A stretch of 64,000 nt of DNA from Leguminivora glycinivorella (Eukaryota; Arthropoda; Insecta; Lepidoptera; Tortricidae), in assembly GCF_023078275.1 (NCBI RefSeq), contig NC_062980.1, positions 16,944,783 to 17,008,782 of the forward strand, written 5' to 3'. The notes below the pieces were generated by a model. That model ran no database searches. It was not told where the DNA came from and saw only the letters and a program-made list of their open reading frames with translations. The translations under genes were made by a program, and so were the position numbers. Below, one piece after another: positions 1 through 10,645 of this stretch (position 1 is its first letter; each line of letters begins with the position of its first letter).

Positions 1-27
1 GGCAAGCCAAAACCTTAATCCAAAATC

Positions 28-985
28 TAGTGCGTTACGAGGCCCAATCCGCCCCGTAATAGTTTACACCGTAGTGCGTTACGGGTATAAAAGTGCCCCG
101 TACGCCTAAGTCTGTTAAAAGTGCTGTAAGTTCCTGAAATATTAGATTTTCCAATATTTTTTTCGACTAACTGTAAGAGTATGAAATTTCCTACGTCCCA
201 TTATCCCCGCACGTGGATACGATAAAAACTCACAAAATTATATAGAAAAGAAAATACGGGGTTATTTTATCCCCGTATCGCACTAAAATTGAAAAAATAC
301 GGGGCTTAGTACACCCCGTAACGCATGTAATATATTAAGGTCGATAAATTAGTAGTGATGGGAAATAAAAATATCGATGTATATGCTGTATTAATTAAAA
401 AAATATACATCAAAAATATGATACTTCGCACTCTTGTATTTTTGTGAAAGTAGTTAATATAATTAAGAAACAAAGATGCATAAAATAGGATAAACCACCA
501 CCGTTTTTACATATTAAAAACATATATTTAATTACCTGCCTGTAATTTGATGTCAATTTGTGGTGATTTTGACGTTTATTGTGTGGGATAACCTTTGTTT
601 TTGGAATATAGTAGTTCTAACGTGTGGTTCGAGCGCTTCATTTTTAATTTGCCGATAACAAGTATTTCAGTAAGCACTGCACTAGCTATACTGTGCCCAC
701 AACCCCGTACGGGCCAGCAAATCCTTTTACGGGGTTCACGGAGACCTGTATCGCACTAGAAGGTAATTTTTGTCCCCTGGTCGGTACGTGGTTCCTGTGA
801 CCCCGTATATAATTAATATATCAATAAAGAATACTTTTGAACAGAAATCCAAATGTATATTTGTCATTTTCGTAGTTGTAAAAATGACCAAAATACAGCT
901 TCCGCACCAGCGGAGTGAACACGATTTTTCTCACCCGCACTGAGTGATGACAGTGTACGGGGTTCAAAAACCCCCGTAACGCAGT
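28..985. repeat. Cluster of seven 23-bp palindromic units
   Basis: Seven copies of a unit of exactly 23 bp start at 36, 80, 255, 298, 728, 785 and 956. Each has a left arm TACGGGG (or close variant), a 9-nt spacer and a right arm CCCCGTA. The copies at 255, 298 and 956 have perfect 7-bp arms; the others have one or two changes. The first two are preceded by TAGTGCG or GTGCG, and those at 255, 298, 728 and 956 are followed by its complement (CGCACTA or CGCA), so the unit occurs in both orientations. The sequence between units is AT-rich and not repeated. Function is unknown; it could be a dispersed mini-palindrome or a set of dimer-binding sites. Confidence 0.75.
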
Positions 986-2555
986 GAACGTGTTAATCAC
1001 TATAATTATTAGAACGAATGTTTTGAGGCTGTAAATAGAATGAAACCACTTTGCATGAAATTTATTCCCGGGCTTCTGTCTAGAGGTAACTAAAAGTTAG
1101 AATTGCTGTAATTTTTCTACATGTAGTTAATTAATAAATTAAGAAAGATATAGTATAACTGCTTTTTTCTTTTTTTTTCTTTTCTAACCTTTACGCAGTT
1201 CAATTTTCTTTTCTTTATACGTAACATTCCATTATACATTTTAGGTGACATTGTAAAGTAGATTCACATTTTTTTTTAAATATAATCATACTAATACATT
1301 TAAATCCTTTCTCTTATCGCTAAGTGAACCCTAAACAAAATAAATTGCCTCATCTGTTTCTACGCAACTGTGCCCCGTACCTTGATATGCGTAAGTAGCC
1401 GGCGAGAAAAACGCGGTAAGCCATTTTTTACGTTTTTCCCATCAAGCCCTTTAACGATAAGGATGATTGAGAATTTGCGTCTTGTTATATTTGAATTTCG
1501 GTGCGTGTCTTGAAAGTGAGTGTAAGTAGATTTACATAATAAAGGATTTTGTTTTTTTTTTTTCGTTTTGTATACAAAATTATACAAAGACGAACAAGAG
1601 TAGGCATATATATGTATATTTAAATCCCGATTTGTTTACAATAGACTATAGTATCTACTTTGAGACTTGTGTTTAACTGATTTTACGAATAGTTTATTGG
1701 TTACATCTCATTACATACCTAACAAAAGTAAATTGCACAAGGAAGTAAATTGCACATTATTAGGCTACATTTTTCCGGCGGGAATTAAATATTAGGCCAC
1801 ATTATTTTGTGATATTATAAATTTATATGATCCACTTTCCAATGCATGTCGCACACAGTTTCCAATGCAAATAAATATTAGGGAATGTCGCACACCTAGC
1901 CACAAACAAAGCTTATTTATAATGGGTGTAACGTTGAGCAAAGAACTTACATTAGATGAATAACTTCATATTTACATCGAAGCATCTGCTTGACAGGCAA
2001 AGTAGGGTCACTACTAGCTAACTGGACAAAATCGGCCGTCAAAAAAACCTTATGTAACAGAATGATAATAATGGAACCTTACACTAAGTACGGCCTGAAG
2101 TCCTCATGACCAACTTTTATTTAGGTAAGTATCCTTTAATTTAAAAGTTTAAAACATTTCGTGAACAAAGCGTTTTTCATCAATCACCTCTTATGAAGAG
2201 GAATATTTAATTAATTTTGTTCTAGTTCGAGCCCCCCCCCCCCCCTTCTGTAGGCACTTAATACATTTTTTTTTATCTCATACCAATACATGCACTTAAT
2301 ACATTGTTTACACTGACACCACCTTCTAAAAAACTCCTTTTTAAAAAACATTGAAGATTTAAAATATACGTGATTATAATTATTTTTTCGAATTCAGAAA
2401 GTACATTTTTGACAGACTTTTTATAATATGCGTAAATAATATACAAATTCTACATTTGTTTACTAAAGAAATATCAATAAATATAAAAATACTGAAAAAA
2501 AAAGAATAATTTATAATATAATACTACTACTGACATAATGTAAATTTATCAATTT
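986..2555. other. AT-rich stretch, no gene seen
   Basis: No coding frame or mobile-element end was recognised. A run of 14 C follows 2231, and homopolymer A/T runs are frequent. A diverged CCCCGTA half-unit of the upstream palindromes occurs at 1373. Confidence 0.5.
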
Positions 2556-2556
2556 C

Positions 2557-2700
2557 CGCTACCTTAAGGTTGTCTGGAAGAAATCGCTCTTTAGCGATAA
2601 GATCGCCTGTTGTTTACCTTAGTTCGTATTGCTTCTTTGTTTTGTATTGTTGTATTTTATCAAGGTATGCAATAAAGAGTATTTGTATTGTATTGTATAA
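2557..2700 (+). mobile_element. CR1/jockey-like LINE 3' end
   Basis: Only the 3' untranslated end of a non-LTR retrotransposon remains. It contains GGTTGTCTGGAAGAAATCGC, then a TTAGCGATAAG segment, and ends in GCAATAAAGAGTA followed by a TTGTA-type simple repeat. This arrangement is typical of an abundant lepidopteran CR1/jockey-like LINE tail. No reverse transcriptase is attached, so it is a severely 5'-truncated copy. Confidence 0.65.
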
Positions 2701-3308
2701 TGAGTTGAAAGCCTGAATTTTGAATAAGTATAGATACTTGTGTTAAAGTTTTCCGATGTAGGCGAAATAAAAAAAAGAAAACATCTCGGTCCCGGTTGGT
2801 AAGAGAAGAACATGGAAATTTAATGAGTTTTATATTTCCTTCATAAGTAATAAAAAAACTCCAAAACTGAATTCAAAAATGTAGAATAAACACGGCAGAG
2901 AAACGTTGAATAGGTAACTTAAATAACCTAATTAACTTTAAGTGCATTTTTCTTCACAACTTACTGAAGACTGTTGAAGTAAGTATAGTTTTTTCAAAGG
3001 TTATAAAATGAAAAAACTCTTTAAAGTCGCGGAGAAAGAAAAATGTCGCTACTCGAGAGCCAGCACTTAATTTCCTTGTGCAAAGTCTGTGCTTTAAATT
3101 AAACCTAATATTAACGGAAGTCGACTTTTATGTAGAAGTCTACTAAAATGTTAACTCTTTTGGACCGCTTCAAACTGAAAGCAATTTTCAGACTTGAATC
3201 ACATACAAAACATGGGATTTTATTAAAAAAACAAAGAAATGGACGACAATATAAAAAAGTGATTTGACATTAAATATTCATCATTTTCATCAAATATTAC
3301 CTATCTCT
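2701..3308. other. AT-rich stretch, no gene seen
   Basis: No open frame with recognisable similarity, no tRNA fold and no clear inverted repeat were found. Confidence 0.5.
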
Positions 3309-3316
3309 AGTTAAGC

Positions 3317-3545
3317 CACAGTATAATAAAGAGTACTATCGTACAGTATGGCCACTACTGCTCCCCGCTGAAAGTGCCGCCCACCCCCTCTCGGTTACCT
3401 CACAGTTACTGCATGTCAAAAACGCGAACAGTTGACTTGTCATATCTCACTCACACAATCATGGTACGCGTTCACCTACACGAGCTTAGAATGTGTGCTA
3501 GGAACGCGCCTCTTTCATATATTTGATGGCCAGTGTCCGAGATGT
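3317..3545. mobile_element. hAT-like MITE, family H1, copy 1
   Basis: This 229-bp element closely matches 55803-56029. Both begin CACAGTATAATAAAGAGTA and end in CGAG(A/T)TGT. The flanks are AGTTAAGC at 3309-3316 and GGTTAAGC at 3546-3553, an 8-bp target-site duplication with one mismatch. An 8-bp duplication and a CA-start suggest the hAT superfamily, although terminal inverted repeats are very weak. There is no coding capacity. Confidence 0.65.
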
Positions 3546-3717
3546 GGTTAAGCCACGCATCGAATAACGCAGTGTCTAAAACCACGTTCCTTCAAACAAA
3601 AACGTCTCTTTTTAAATTTATTTATTTATCTGAAATGAAAATAAAATTAAATTAAATGATTTATTGTCAGACCACAGCTAAGATATAAAGATGCCTAAAG
3701 TAATAATAAACGTATCT

Positions 3718-3860
3718 CGTCACTACTTTTAAAAAAACTTGTATCTTCGTCTGTCAATGAAAAGAAAATTGTAGTAAGTGTGTATGGAATGCATATAGAC
3801 TTACTGCGTTTTAACTTTGAGAAGCAGCGTGAGATACGAGATTTTTTAAAAGTAGTGACG
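3718..3860. mobile_element. 143-bp foldback MITE, family M4, copy 1
   Basis: Terminal inverted repeats start CGTCACTACTTTTAAAAAA and end in the complement, with a body of exactly 143 bp. It is flanked by ATCT on both sides (3714-3717 and 3861-3864), a 4-bp target-site duplication. A second copy of the same length lies at 54504-54646 with TAAT on both sides. It is non-coding. A 4-bp duplication fits superfamilies such as Sola or Chapaev, but the source is not determined. Confidence 0.8.
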
Positions 3861-3895
3861 ATCTTTTCCTGTCTACCATCTCGGTTGTACACTTG

Positions 3896-4033
3896 TACAG
3901 TCAACCAGACAGCTGTGAGTTGAAACAGAGTGTCAAAAATATGATATGTATACAGAACTTTATTGCCTATACATTAAGGTGTGTATACATATTTTTGGCA
4001 CTTTGTCTGTATTCACAGCTGTGTTGTTGACTC
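3896..4033. mobile_element. TACAGTCA-type foldback
   Basis: Ends read TACAGTCAACCAGACAG on the left and a complementary CTGT...TTGACT on the right, and the inner arms share CAGCTGTGA and GTATACA. The termini belong to the same TACAGTCA...TGACTGTA group as 5289-5372, 29660-29741 and 53640-53775. Tc1/mariner-like TA target use is plausible. Confidence 0.55.
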
Positions 4034-4784
4034 TACAATATATATGATCTATGTATTTAATATAACAATACTAACTGAACTAAAAATATTAAAAACCAGG
4101 TAAACTCCTAAAGGAACATTATGCTCGGCAAAGTTAAGTAGGGTAGCCGAAACTCCTTAGGCATGGTGCCGTAGACACTGGCAGCATTGCCTCGTTGTAT
4201 CGCTAGGCTTATTATTTGGGCGAGGAAGCTGCCAGTGTCTTGCTACCGCTGACTTCTGACAGTTTTTTCGATAATTCCTTAAATAATTAATGGCGTTCGG
4301 ACCCCACGGGCTAAGATCTCGACGCCAAAGGGTAAGAAATTGTATTCGGCGCCAAGACCCCTATATTTTTATTTACATTAAATATTGTCACAACATACAA
4401 CACCCTAATTTGAAGTATGTTATGATATATGTATCTATGTATTACGATATAAAATGTTTTTAGCGAGGTTTAGTGTATATTTTTTAATACCTGGCCATTA
4501 TTTAAATATTCAGTCGTATTGAGTTTTCATCTTATAACAAAGTTTTATGAAACTCATAAAGAAAACATGACTTTTTAAACATAACTGGGAAACTTCGTTG
4601 CACGGAGAGGTAAAGACTAGTATGATTACAGTTACTATAGATATAAATAAACCTGACAATGTTACTTTTATAGTTTGTGTGCTGCAATGTTGTATCCACT
4701 AACATGTTTTTAGGTATAACGAAATTGTAAAATTGGACATACTGTTTTCTAGTTCACATTTTAAACACAAGGCGAAAACAGAAG
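4034..4784. other. Stretch with one hairpin, no gene
   Basis: A hairpin with arms around AGACACTGGCAGC and GCTGCCAGTGTCT lies at about 4171-4240. Nothing else was recognised. Confidence 0.4.
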
Positions 4785-5122
4785 CATTGTCATCATCCTC
4801 CTTGCGTTATCTCGGCATTTTGCCACGGCTCATGGGAGCCTGGGGCCCGCCTTGACAACTAATCCCAAGATTTTGGGCGTAGGCACTAGTTTTTACGAAA
4901 GCGACTGCCATCTGACCTTCCAACCCGAAGGGTGAACTACAACCTTATTGGAATTAGTCCGGTTTCCTCACGATGTTTTCCTTCACCGAAAAGCGACCGG
5001 CAAATATCAAATGACATTTCGCTCATGAATTCCGAAAAACTCATTGGTGCGAGCCGGGGGTCGAACCCGCGACCTCCGGAATGAAAGTCACACGTACTTA
5101 CCGCTAGGCTACCAGCGCTTGA
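4785..5122 (-). mobile_element. tRNA-derived SINE, family S1
   Basis: Read on the minus strand, the element begins at about 5122 with a tRNA-like head. An A-box-like TAGCCTAGCGG and a B box GGGTTCGACCCCC are both visible. A roughly 250-bp body follows (CGGTCGCTTTTCGGTGAAGG region) and ends in a tail with CATGAGCCGTGGCAAAATGC. Related pieces lie at 24000-24670 (rearranged) and 50090-50157 (tail only). It encodes no protein and would be copied by a LINE. Confidence 0.75.
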
Positions 5123-5288
5123 AGGGTATAATCTTAGTTCAATAATTATATAGCCGCAACCATCGGTTCTATTCGAACCTAATGATACAACAAATATTAT
5201 GGATCGGATGTCAGTGTGTAGTGTAGTCGTGACGTGTATTATAAGTGTAAAAATGTGTTTCGTCAAACAGCATCATCACTGGTTTAGG

Positions 5289-5372
5289 TACAGTCAGCTG
5301 CAAAGAAAAGTAGACCCCCTGGTATACAAAATTGTATGAAAGGGGGTCTAATTTTCTCTGCAGCTGACTGTA
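5289..5372. mobile_element. 84-bp palindromic MITE
   Basis: Almost the entire 84 bp is palindromic, with termini TACAGTCAGCTGCA and TGCAGCTGACTGTA. The inner arms include GTAGACCCCC and GGGGGTCTA. A TA sits at each end, as for mariner-like target sites. It is non-coding. Confidence 0.75.
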
Positions 5373-5420
5373 CTAGTAATGAGTACACGAATAACGAAAT
5401 CATTTCCATGGTTATAATCT

Positions 5421-5640
5421 ATAATTTATTTATTTATTTATTTAAACTTTATTGCACAACTAAAGAAACATGTACAAATGTAGAACTTAATGCCAAAAGG
5501 CATTCTCTACCAGTCAACCATTGGGTTAAACAGAGTATATGTTGGCGCAGGAGAAATAATAGCTATAATGTGTACCAACATAACTAGTATAAGGTACAAA
5601 GCTAAAGAGAGGGGCTATAGCCAACAGCTTATACGAGCCA
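5421..5640 (-). mobile_element. CR1-like LINE 3' end, copy 1
   Basis: On the minus strand this reads as a LINE 3' UTR: CCAATGGTTGACTGGTAGAG, then TTGTGCAATAAAGTTTAAA, ending in an (ATAA) repeat. The same tail sits at 56180-56330, where it is still joined to a short C-terminal reverse-transcriptase ORF, so this copy is a tail-only fragment of that family. Confidence 0.65.
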
Positions 5641-5888
5641 TTTTTTTTTCTATTATCTAGTAGATTATTGTTATTAATTTAGGCTATATTTAGATTTAGG
5701 TTAATTTACGCAGTTTATAATTTTTAAGAGGCGGACATCATAACGTTATAATCATCGATATTAACAGTTAAGTAGACCCTCGGGGAAAAAAATATAAATA
5801 AACTTCCGAAAACACCCTTGAACACCAGACTGCCGGGGCTTGAGAGCTTATATTTCAGTCCTTAGCTTACTTTAAACAGTCGTACAAA

Positions 5889-6263
5889 TAGAACTTTCCT
5901 TTGCTAATCCGCGAATAGATAACGTGCAAGTCAATCAGTGCTAACCTGTATAATTACTTGCGTATTTTTTACATGCAATTAATTTTCCCACCCTCAACAT
6001 CAAAAAGAGAAAATAAAACAGCATACCTGGGACTTCGGACCGTCAACATCAGCTCCTGAGGATGCCTCGTAGAAGGCGAAACACGTGTCGAGTTTTGTAT
6101 TTTTGGTGGTGGGTTGTTATATTTATTTGCGTATTTATTTTTATTTTTGCGGTGGGAGGGTGGGAAAATTAATTGCATGTAAAAAATACGCAAGTAATTA
6201 TAACAGGTTAGCACTGATTGACTTGCACGTTATCTATTCGCGGATTAGCAAAGGAAAGTTCTA
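5889..6263. mobile_element. 375-bp element with 107-bp inverted arms
   Basis: The left arm 5889-5995 and right arm 6156-6263 are inverted copies differing by about one inserted T. Termini are TAGAACTTTCC and GGAAAGTTCTA. The 160-bp spacer contains CGAAACACGTGTCGAG, a sequence often seen in lepidopteran repeats. No coding function is evident. Confidence 0.75.
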
Positions 6264-6574
6264 GTTTACGATTAACATGGATTTCCGCAAAGTAACGCCT
6301 GATTCCATCGATTATTTGCTTTAAAGAGCCCTCATTAAAAAATAAAGACTGCTTTTCCAAACATTCTTTCTTTATCCGTATTTCTCAGTTACCTAATTTT
6401 GTCGTTCGGTTTTTCGTTTTACATGATACAAAGTGGTGTATCATTATCAGACTAAGTACGAACAATGGCAAGCATCTTAATGAGCTTTAGATTATTAGGC
6501 CGAAAAACTGAGCAATGATCAGAAATGTATGCCGCTTTTACAATTACATAACCATTACATTTAAAACCTCAAAA
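6264..6574. other. No gene seen
   Basis: AT-rich, with no recognisable coding or repeat structure. Confidence 0.4.
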
Positions 6575-6683
6575 ATAAATAATAAAATAAATAAATATTA
6601 TAGGACATTCTTACACAGATTGACTGAGGCCCACGGTAAGCTCAAGAAGGCTTGTGTTGTGGGTACTCAGACAACGATATATT
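6575..6683 (-). mobile_element. RTE/SINE tail-B fragment
   Basis: This is a 3' tail on the minus strand, with ACCCACAACACAAGCC, TTGAGCTTACCGTGGG and GTAAGAATGTCC, followed by an (ATTT) simple repeat. The same tail follows the RTE reverse-transcriptase ORF at 51980-52070 and ends the SINE at 21443-21712. No head is attached. Confidence 0.7.
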
Positions 6684-6695
6684 ATATGAATATTT

Positions 6696-6947
6696 GACGA
6701 CCGGTCTGGCTCAGTCGGTAGTGACCCTGTCTGCTAAGCCGCGGTCCTGGGTTCGAATCCCGGTAAGGGCATTTATTTGTGTGATGAGCACAGATATTTG
6801 TTCCTGAGTCATGGATGTTTTCTATGTATATAAGTATGTATTTATCTATTTAAGTATGTAATAGTATGTATATCGTCGCTTAGCACTCATAGTACAAGCT
6901 TTGCTTAGTTTGGGGCTAAGTTGATCTGTGTAAGGTGTCCCCAATAT

Positions 6948-6985
<38 letters not shown>
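6696..6985 (+). mobile_element. tRNA-derived SINE, family S2, tail A
   Basis: A complete SINE. The head begins GACGACCGGTCTGGCTCAG and carries the A box, then the B box GGGTTCGAATCCC within the first 75 bp. The body has ATGAGCACAGATATTTG and GAGTCATGGATG. The tail contains GCTTAGTTTGGGGC and GTAAGGTGTCCCC and ends in a long (TTTA) repeat. It encodes no protein. Confidence 0.85.
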
Positions 6986-6986
<1 letters not shown>

Positions 6987-7146
6987 TATATAATATATAA
7001 ATACTTATATACAAAGAAAACATCCATGACTCAGGAACAAATATCTGTGCTAATCACACAAAAAAATGCCCTTACCGGGATTCGAACCCGGGACCGCGGC
7101 ACAGCAGGCAGGGTCACTACTGACTGCGCCAGACCAGTCGTCAATC
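6986..7146 (-). mobile_element. SINE S2, 3'-shortened, inverted to its neighbour
   Basis: The head and body of the same SINE lie on the minus strand, with the tRNA-like head ending at about 7146 and B box GGGTTCGAATCCC. The tail is missing and the body abuts the (TTTA) tract of the preceding SINE, so the two face each other tail to tail. Confidence 0.75.
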
Positions 7147-7956
7147 GAGTTGGTCAACAGTCGATATTTCGATTTTGATTAGGTACCTATATGTACCAAA
7201 AGGATATTTAACTTTTCACCAAATACATGTAATTTTAAATACAAATAATTGCTCGTAAGATGATCTGCAGGACTCTGATTGCAATACGGTTACGTATTGT
7301 AATCAGAGATTTTAATGATTCGCAGTTATTTTATTTAAACTTAAATACCTATACAGAACTGATATTTTGACGCAGTTAGATGCACCATGATCACGGGATT
7401 TTCCGCGATTACGATGCATGTGACTGCGTTGAAATTTCGGGAGCTTGACAAAAATCGAAAAGGTAAATTGGTGGTGAACGAATCGCAACTGGCTTTTCGC
7501 ACCAATACGTAAAATCGATGATAGGGATAGCTAAAGGTAATTTTAAATTAAAGTCACTAACGAATACAAAATACTGCAAATATGTAGCTAGTAGCCACAT
7601 CCCCTTGCATTAACACTTTCATTTCTAAGAAGCCGCGGAAAAATTGCCCATTCGCCTCCTTGAGTGCTACTGCCGGCTAATTTGATAAAACTTTCCGTAC
7701 CTTCGGGACAAACTTCCCTAACGAAGTTAGCCCTTGATATACAGTTGCTTAGCTCGCGTTAAGTTTTCGAAAGAATTAATTAAACAACTTGTTACGAATA
7801 CTAGTATACACACTCTTGATAGTTTTTGTAAGATGACGGCTGTCACTTTTACAAAAAATGTTTAAGGGGCTTCCAGAAGACAGAAAGTCTGCTGAATAGC
7901 TGCTCGTGCTTTGCAAAAAAATGCTGATTGATTATTATATACCATTAATTGAAATA
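7147..7956. other. Stretch with a diverged repeat fragment
   Basis: At 7375-7470 there is a segment (ATGCATGTGACTGCGTTG, AAATTTCGGGAGCTTGAC) that resembles the complement of 31838-31930, so it is probably a dispersed repeat fragment. No gene is seen elsewhere. Confidence 0.4.
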
Positions 7957-8298
7957 TCCATACTTAATATTTTAAATGGGAAAATATGTGCGTCTGTTTG
8001 TTTGTCCGTCTTTCACGGCAAAACGGAGTGACGAATCGACGTGATTTTTATATTGAAGATAGTTGAAGGGACGAAGAGTGACATTAGGCTAATTTTTTAC
8101 AAGACTGCATATGCGCAAAGAAAAAAAGTGTCTATTGTGTTCAGCTTTCATGTTTGTATGTATGTGAGGTTCTTTATTCCACCGTAACATAAGTTTAGAA
8201 TGCCTTAATGTCTATTTCTAACCCCCCCAATTCCCTAAAAAGGTGGAAGTCTGTATGGAGCATTCTGCAATTTTCGAATAACGTGAGGCAAAAGCTAA
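7957..8298 (+). mobile_element. Non-autonomous Helitron, interrupted copy
   Basis: It starts TCCATACTTAATATT after an A and shares GTCTGTTTGTTTGTCCGTC and CACGGCAAAACGGAG with the copies at 13155 and 17865. The 3' portion (8205-8298) matches the 3' part of 18043-18272 and ends in GGCAAAAGCTAA, a decayed CTAG end. About 100 bp near 8100-8205 is unrelated and may be an insertion or divergence. Confidence 0.65.
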
Positions 8299-8436
8299 CT
8301 AACTATTTTGGCTCAGTGATCCAAAGTGAATCTTGGCCTCCGAAACGAGAGATCGCCACCTGTCCCGATCCTGCACAGCCTCTTGCCAGTCACTGACTTG
8401 AAGCCGACGCAGTTCCGCCACCACACTGTCCTAGCC
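8299..8436 (-). pseudogene. RTE-like reverse transcriptase C-terminus
   Basis: About 43 codons are open on the minus strand and end in TAG at 8299-8301. Residues such as LRRLQVSDWQEAVQDRDRWR resemble the extreme C-terminus of RTE-type non-LTR retrotransposon proteins, where a WxxxVQDRxRWR segment is common. It is 5' truncated and abuts the Helitron end, so it cannot be functional. Confidence 0.6.
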
Positions 8437-8438
8437 GG

Positions 8439-8702
8439 CATATAATTATATCCCTAGGGTTATAACTATACCTCCGCCGCACCGCCGCACTCCTGCCTAC
8501 AATCATTTCACTAAACTTAATCCAGTCATATAACTATATGACTAAACTAGTAACGTATTATAGTTATATTCCTAGTAAGATAGCAATTAATCGCTAATTA
8601 AGAAAGCGATTAATTGCTATCTTACTAGGAATATAACTATAATACGTTACACGTATAATTATATGTCGTAACATATAATTATATCCCTAGGGTTATAACT
8701 AT
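8439..8702. repeat. Perfect 46-bp hairpin between direct repeats
   Basis: 8550-8595 and 8605-8650 are exact inverted repeats of 46 bp separated by 9 nt. The arms begin GTAACGTATTATAGTTATA. Outside them, 8439-8470 and 8672-8702 are direct copies sharing TATATCCCTAGGGTTATAAC. No coding potential. Confidence 0.8.
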
Positions 8703-8738
8703 ATAACGGCTTTATCTATCTTACTGCGACATATATAC

Positions 8739-9033
8739 CAAAGAGGATCGAGTATTATATAACAGAGAGTAACTTACTTTGACAGTAAAATGTTTAATCA
8801 CTGCCATCTCTAGACACAGGCTTAAAACTTTTGAACGTCCGTTTGACAAGTCGGCCCATATTCTTAGCTTGATATTGTGTTAATGTCAAATATGAATTTT
8901 GGCGCCATTTCTAGTCGAGCGTCCCCCAAAGGTGTAACGTCATCTAGGCCACGGTACCTTTTTCTCTATAACTTTGAGGTACGTTTTTTTCTTAGACTTT
9001 ATCCGTCGATACGGAGTTACATATATGTCTTTG
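8739..9033. mobile_element. hAT-like MITE, family H2, copy 1
   Basis: A 295-bp element with termini CAAAGA and TCTTTG and a body matching 13921-14220, including GTACCTTTTTCT and ACGTTTTTTTCTTAGACTTT. The flanks ATATATAC (8731-8738) and GTATATAC (9034-9041) match at 7 of 8 positions. The short terminal inverted repeats and 8-bp duplication suggest hAT. Non-coding. Confidence 0.7.
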
Positions 9034-9400
9034 GTATATACCATAAACTTACGTATATACGTAGGTATATAACCGATAACTAGCTTAAACAACTAAGACA
9101 AGATATTATAAAGTAATCGATATGGCGGTATTAGTAACTTGGTTCCCAAGTTCTATCGAGCATGCTCTTAGGTGATCAAGTATTCAGAGCTTCTTCTTGT
9201 TTTAGTCACATAAGTTATGAAGAAGTCTCAGATACACGTAGATTACCTATACCACCCTATACACATGTTTAAATAACTTTTTGTGATCTTCATACAAGGT
9301 GATATAAAAAGGATCGTTCAAACATTGCGTAGTCACTTTTGAGGTCATAATAAACAACTTTTTATTTCACCGTATAACCCCTTTATTCATAAACGTACTC
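9034..9400. other. No gene seen
   Basis: AT-rich, with no recognisable coding or mobile-element structure. Confidence 0.4.
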
Positions 9401-9404
9401 TAAA

Positions 9405-9490
9405 GTTATCAAGCCGATAAAGTTCATTTGTCCTTTTCTATCACACCAATACGTCGAAAAGGGACAAACGAACTTCATCGGCTTGATAAC
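9405..9490. repeat. Inverted repeat with about 35-bp arms
   Basis: The left arm (GTTATCAAGCCGATAAAG...TTTGTCC) and right arm (GGACAAACGAACTTCATCGG...) are inverted copies with few mismatches around a loop of about 15 nt. It lies immediately upstream of a LINE 3' end and may be part of that copy or a separate foldback. Confidence 0.65.
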
Positions 9491-9499
9491 TATAGTCTC

Positions 9500-9718
9500 G
9501 GAGCCTTAAGCTCGCTATCCCCCTCTATCGCACCGGGTTCATGTCCAACTCCTTCGCTATGCAGGCAATTCGTCTTTGGAACGATCTCCCTCTCGCAATA
9601 CGACAAGCACAGAGCAAGTTTTCCTTCAAGCGTCAATTACGTAAACATCGCAGGTACATATTCAAGACCGTCATTTGATTTTTATTTCATGTTTTTAAAA
9701 TGACATAAATAAATAAAT
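9500..9718 (+). pseudogene. CR1/jockey-like RT C-terminus and 3' tail
   Basis: An open segment of about 50 codons from 9526 to the TGA at 9675-9677 reads YRTGFMSNSFAMQAIRLWND and then a basic QLRKH stretch. A SF-xQAIRLWNxLP core like this is the typical C-terminus of CR1/jockey-group reverse transcriptases, and the minus-strand ORF at 56510-56722 has the same arrangement. A short 3' UTR ends in an (AAAT) repeat. It is severely 5' truncated. Confidence 0.7.
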
Positions 9719-10640
9719 AAAATTTAAACATATTTTCATAATTTTTACACTGATATCTGAAACTGACGTAAAATAAAATATAATTTATTTTCATACTGAT
9801 ATCCGAATCTGACGTAAAAAAAATCTCAAAAAAATATATTTTGTTTGATATTCGTGGAGGCTCTGGTATTTCGGGTATCCATGAGCAGCTGTGATTTTTT
9901 ATCATCGGCTGACCTTTATATTCGATCGCCTCCTTACATTCATTCATTTCATTCATTTCTTTATTTCTTGAACAATATAAATTGTGTTAGAAAAACTTAC
10001 GAGCTAAGAACAATACATGCTTATGATGTAACTAAAACTAATCAATGATCACACTAATCAATGATGACACAGTGTCAAAATACTGCCTTCTTTTAAGTCA
10101 TAGACAACACAGTTCGGACCCAATAAGTAATATCTTGGCTCATCGCTGACACGTCACTTTCCTAACGTGTCAATTCTATCACAATCATATCATAGGACAT
10201 TTGAAGGATGTTATTCTGTTAACGTGCATTTCGCTCGTGTTTGTCCGTAGATGTATAAGCACGAGGAAAACGCACGATGACGGAACGTTTCTTTTGGATA
10301 TCGTTCTGATGTCGGTATAAGTTTGAATTGACCGGTGACCCACGGAACCCCACTTTGTCTAGAAGTCGGGGCTTTATTGCCTGGTCTATACATTCGCTTG
10401 ATTAAATTCGTTTGGGTCGCGACTAACTGGGGAAAATAGTAGAGATGCTTGGGTACTTTGTTCTTTATAGTTTGGCTCTAAAATGAAAATTGTGTTTTAA
10501 AGGCGCTCACTGACTGGCGTTCGCTGGACGGTAACGGTAATTATATCGGTATAATATTTTCTGTGGTAAAGGTCTGTCAGTTGGAATTAAAAAGTGACTA
10601 CGCCGAGAAACTGTAATTTAGCCAGTGGGTTATTTTAGTT
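9719..10640. other. No gene seen
   Basis: AT-rich with scattered short frames. TTTTC-rich and (CATT) tracts occur near 9935-9960. Confidence 0.4.
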
Positions 10641-10645
10641 AAGAA

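Noticed and set aside
6696..6770. tRNA gene with intact A and B boxes
   Set aside because: The sequence continues into a SINE body and tail, and the same head recurs with identical downstream sequence at other sites.
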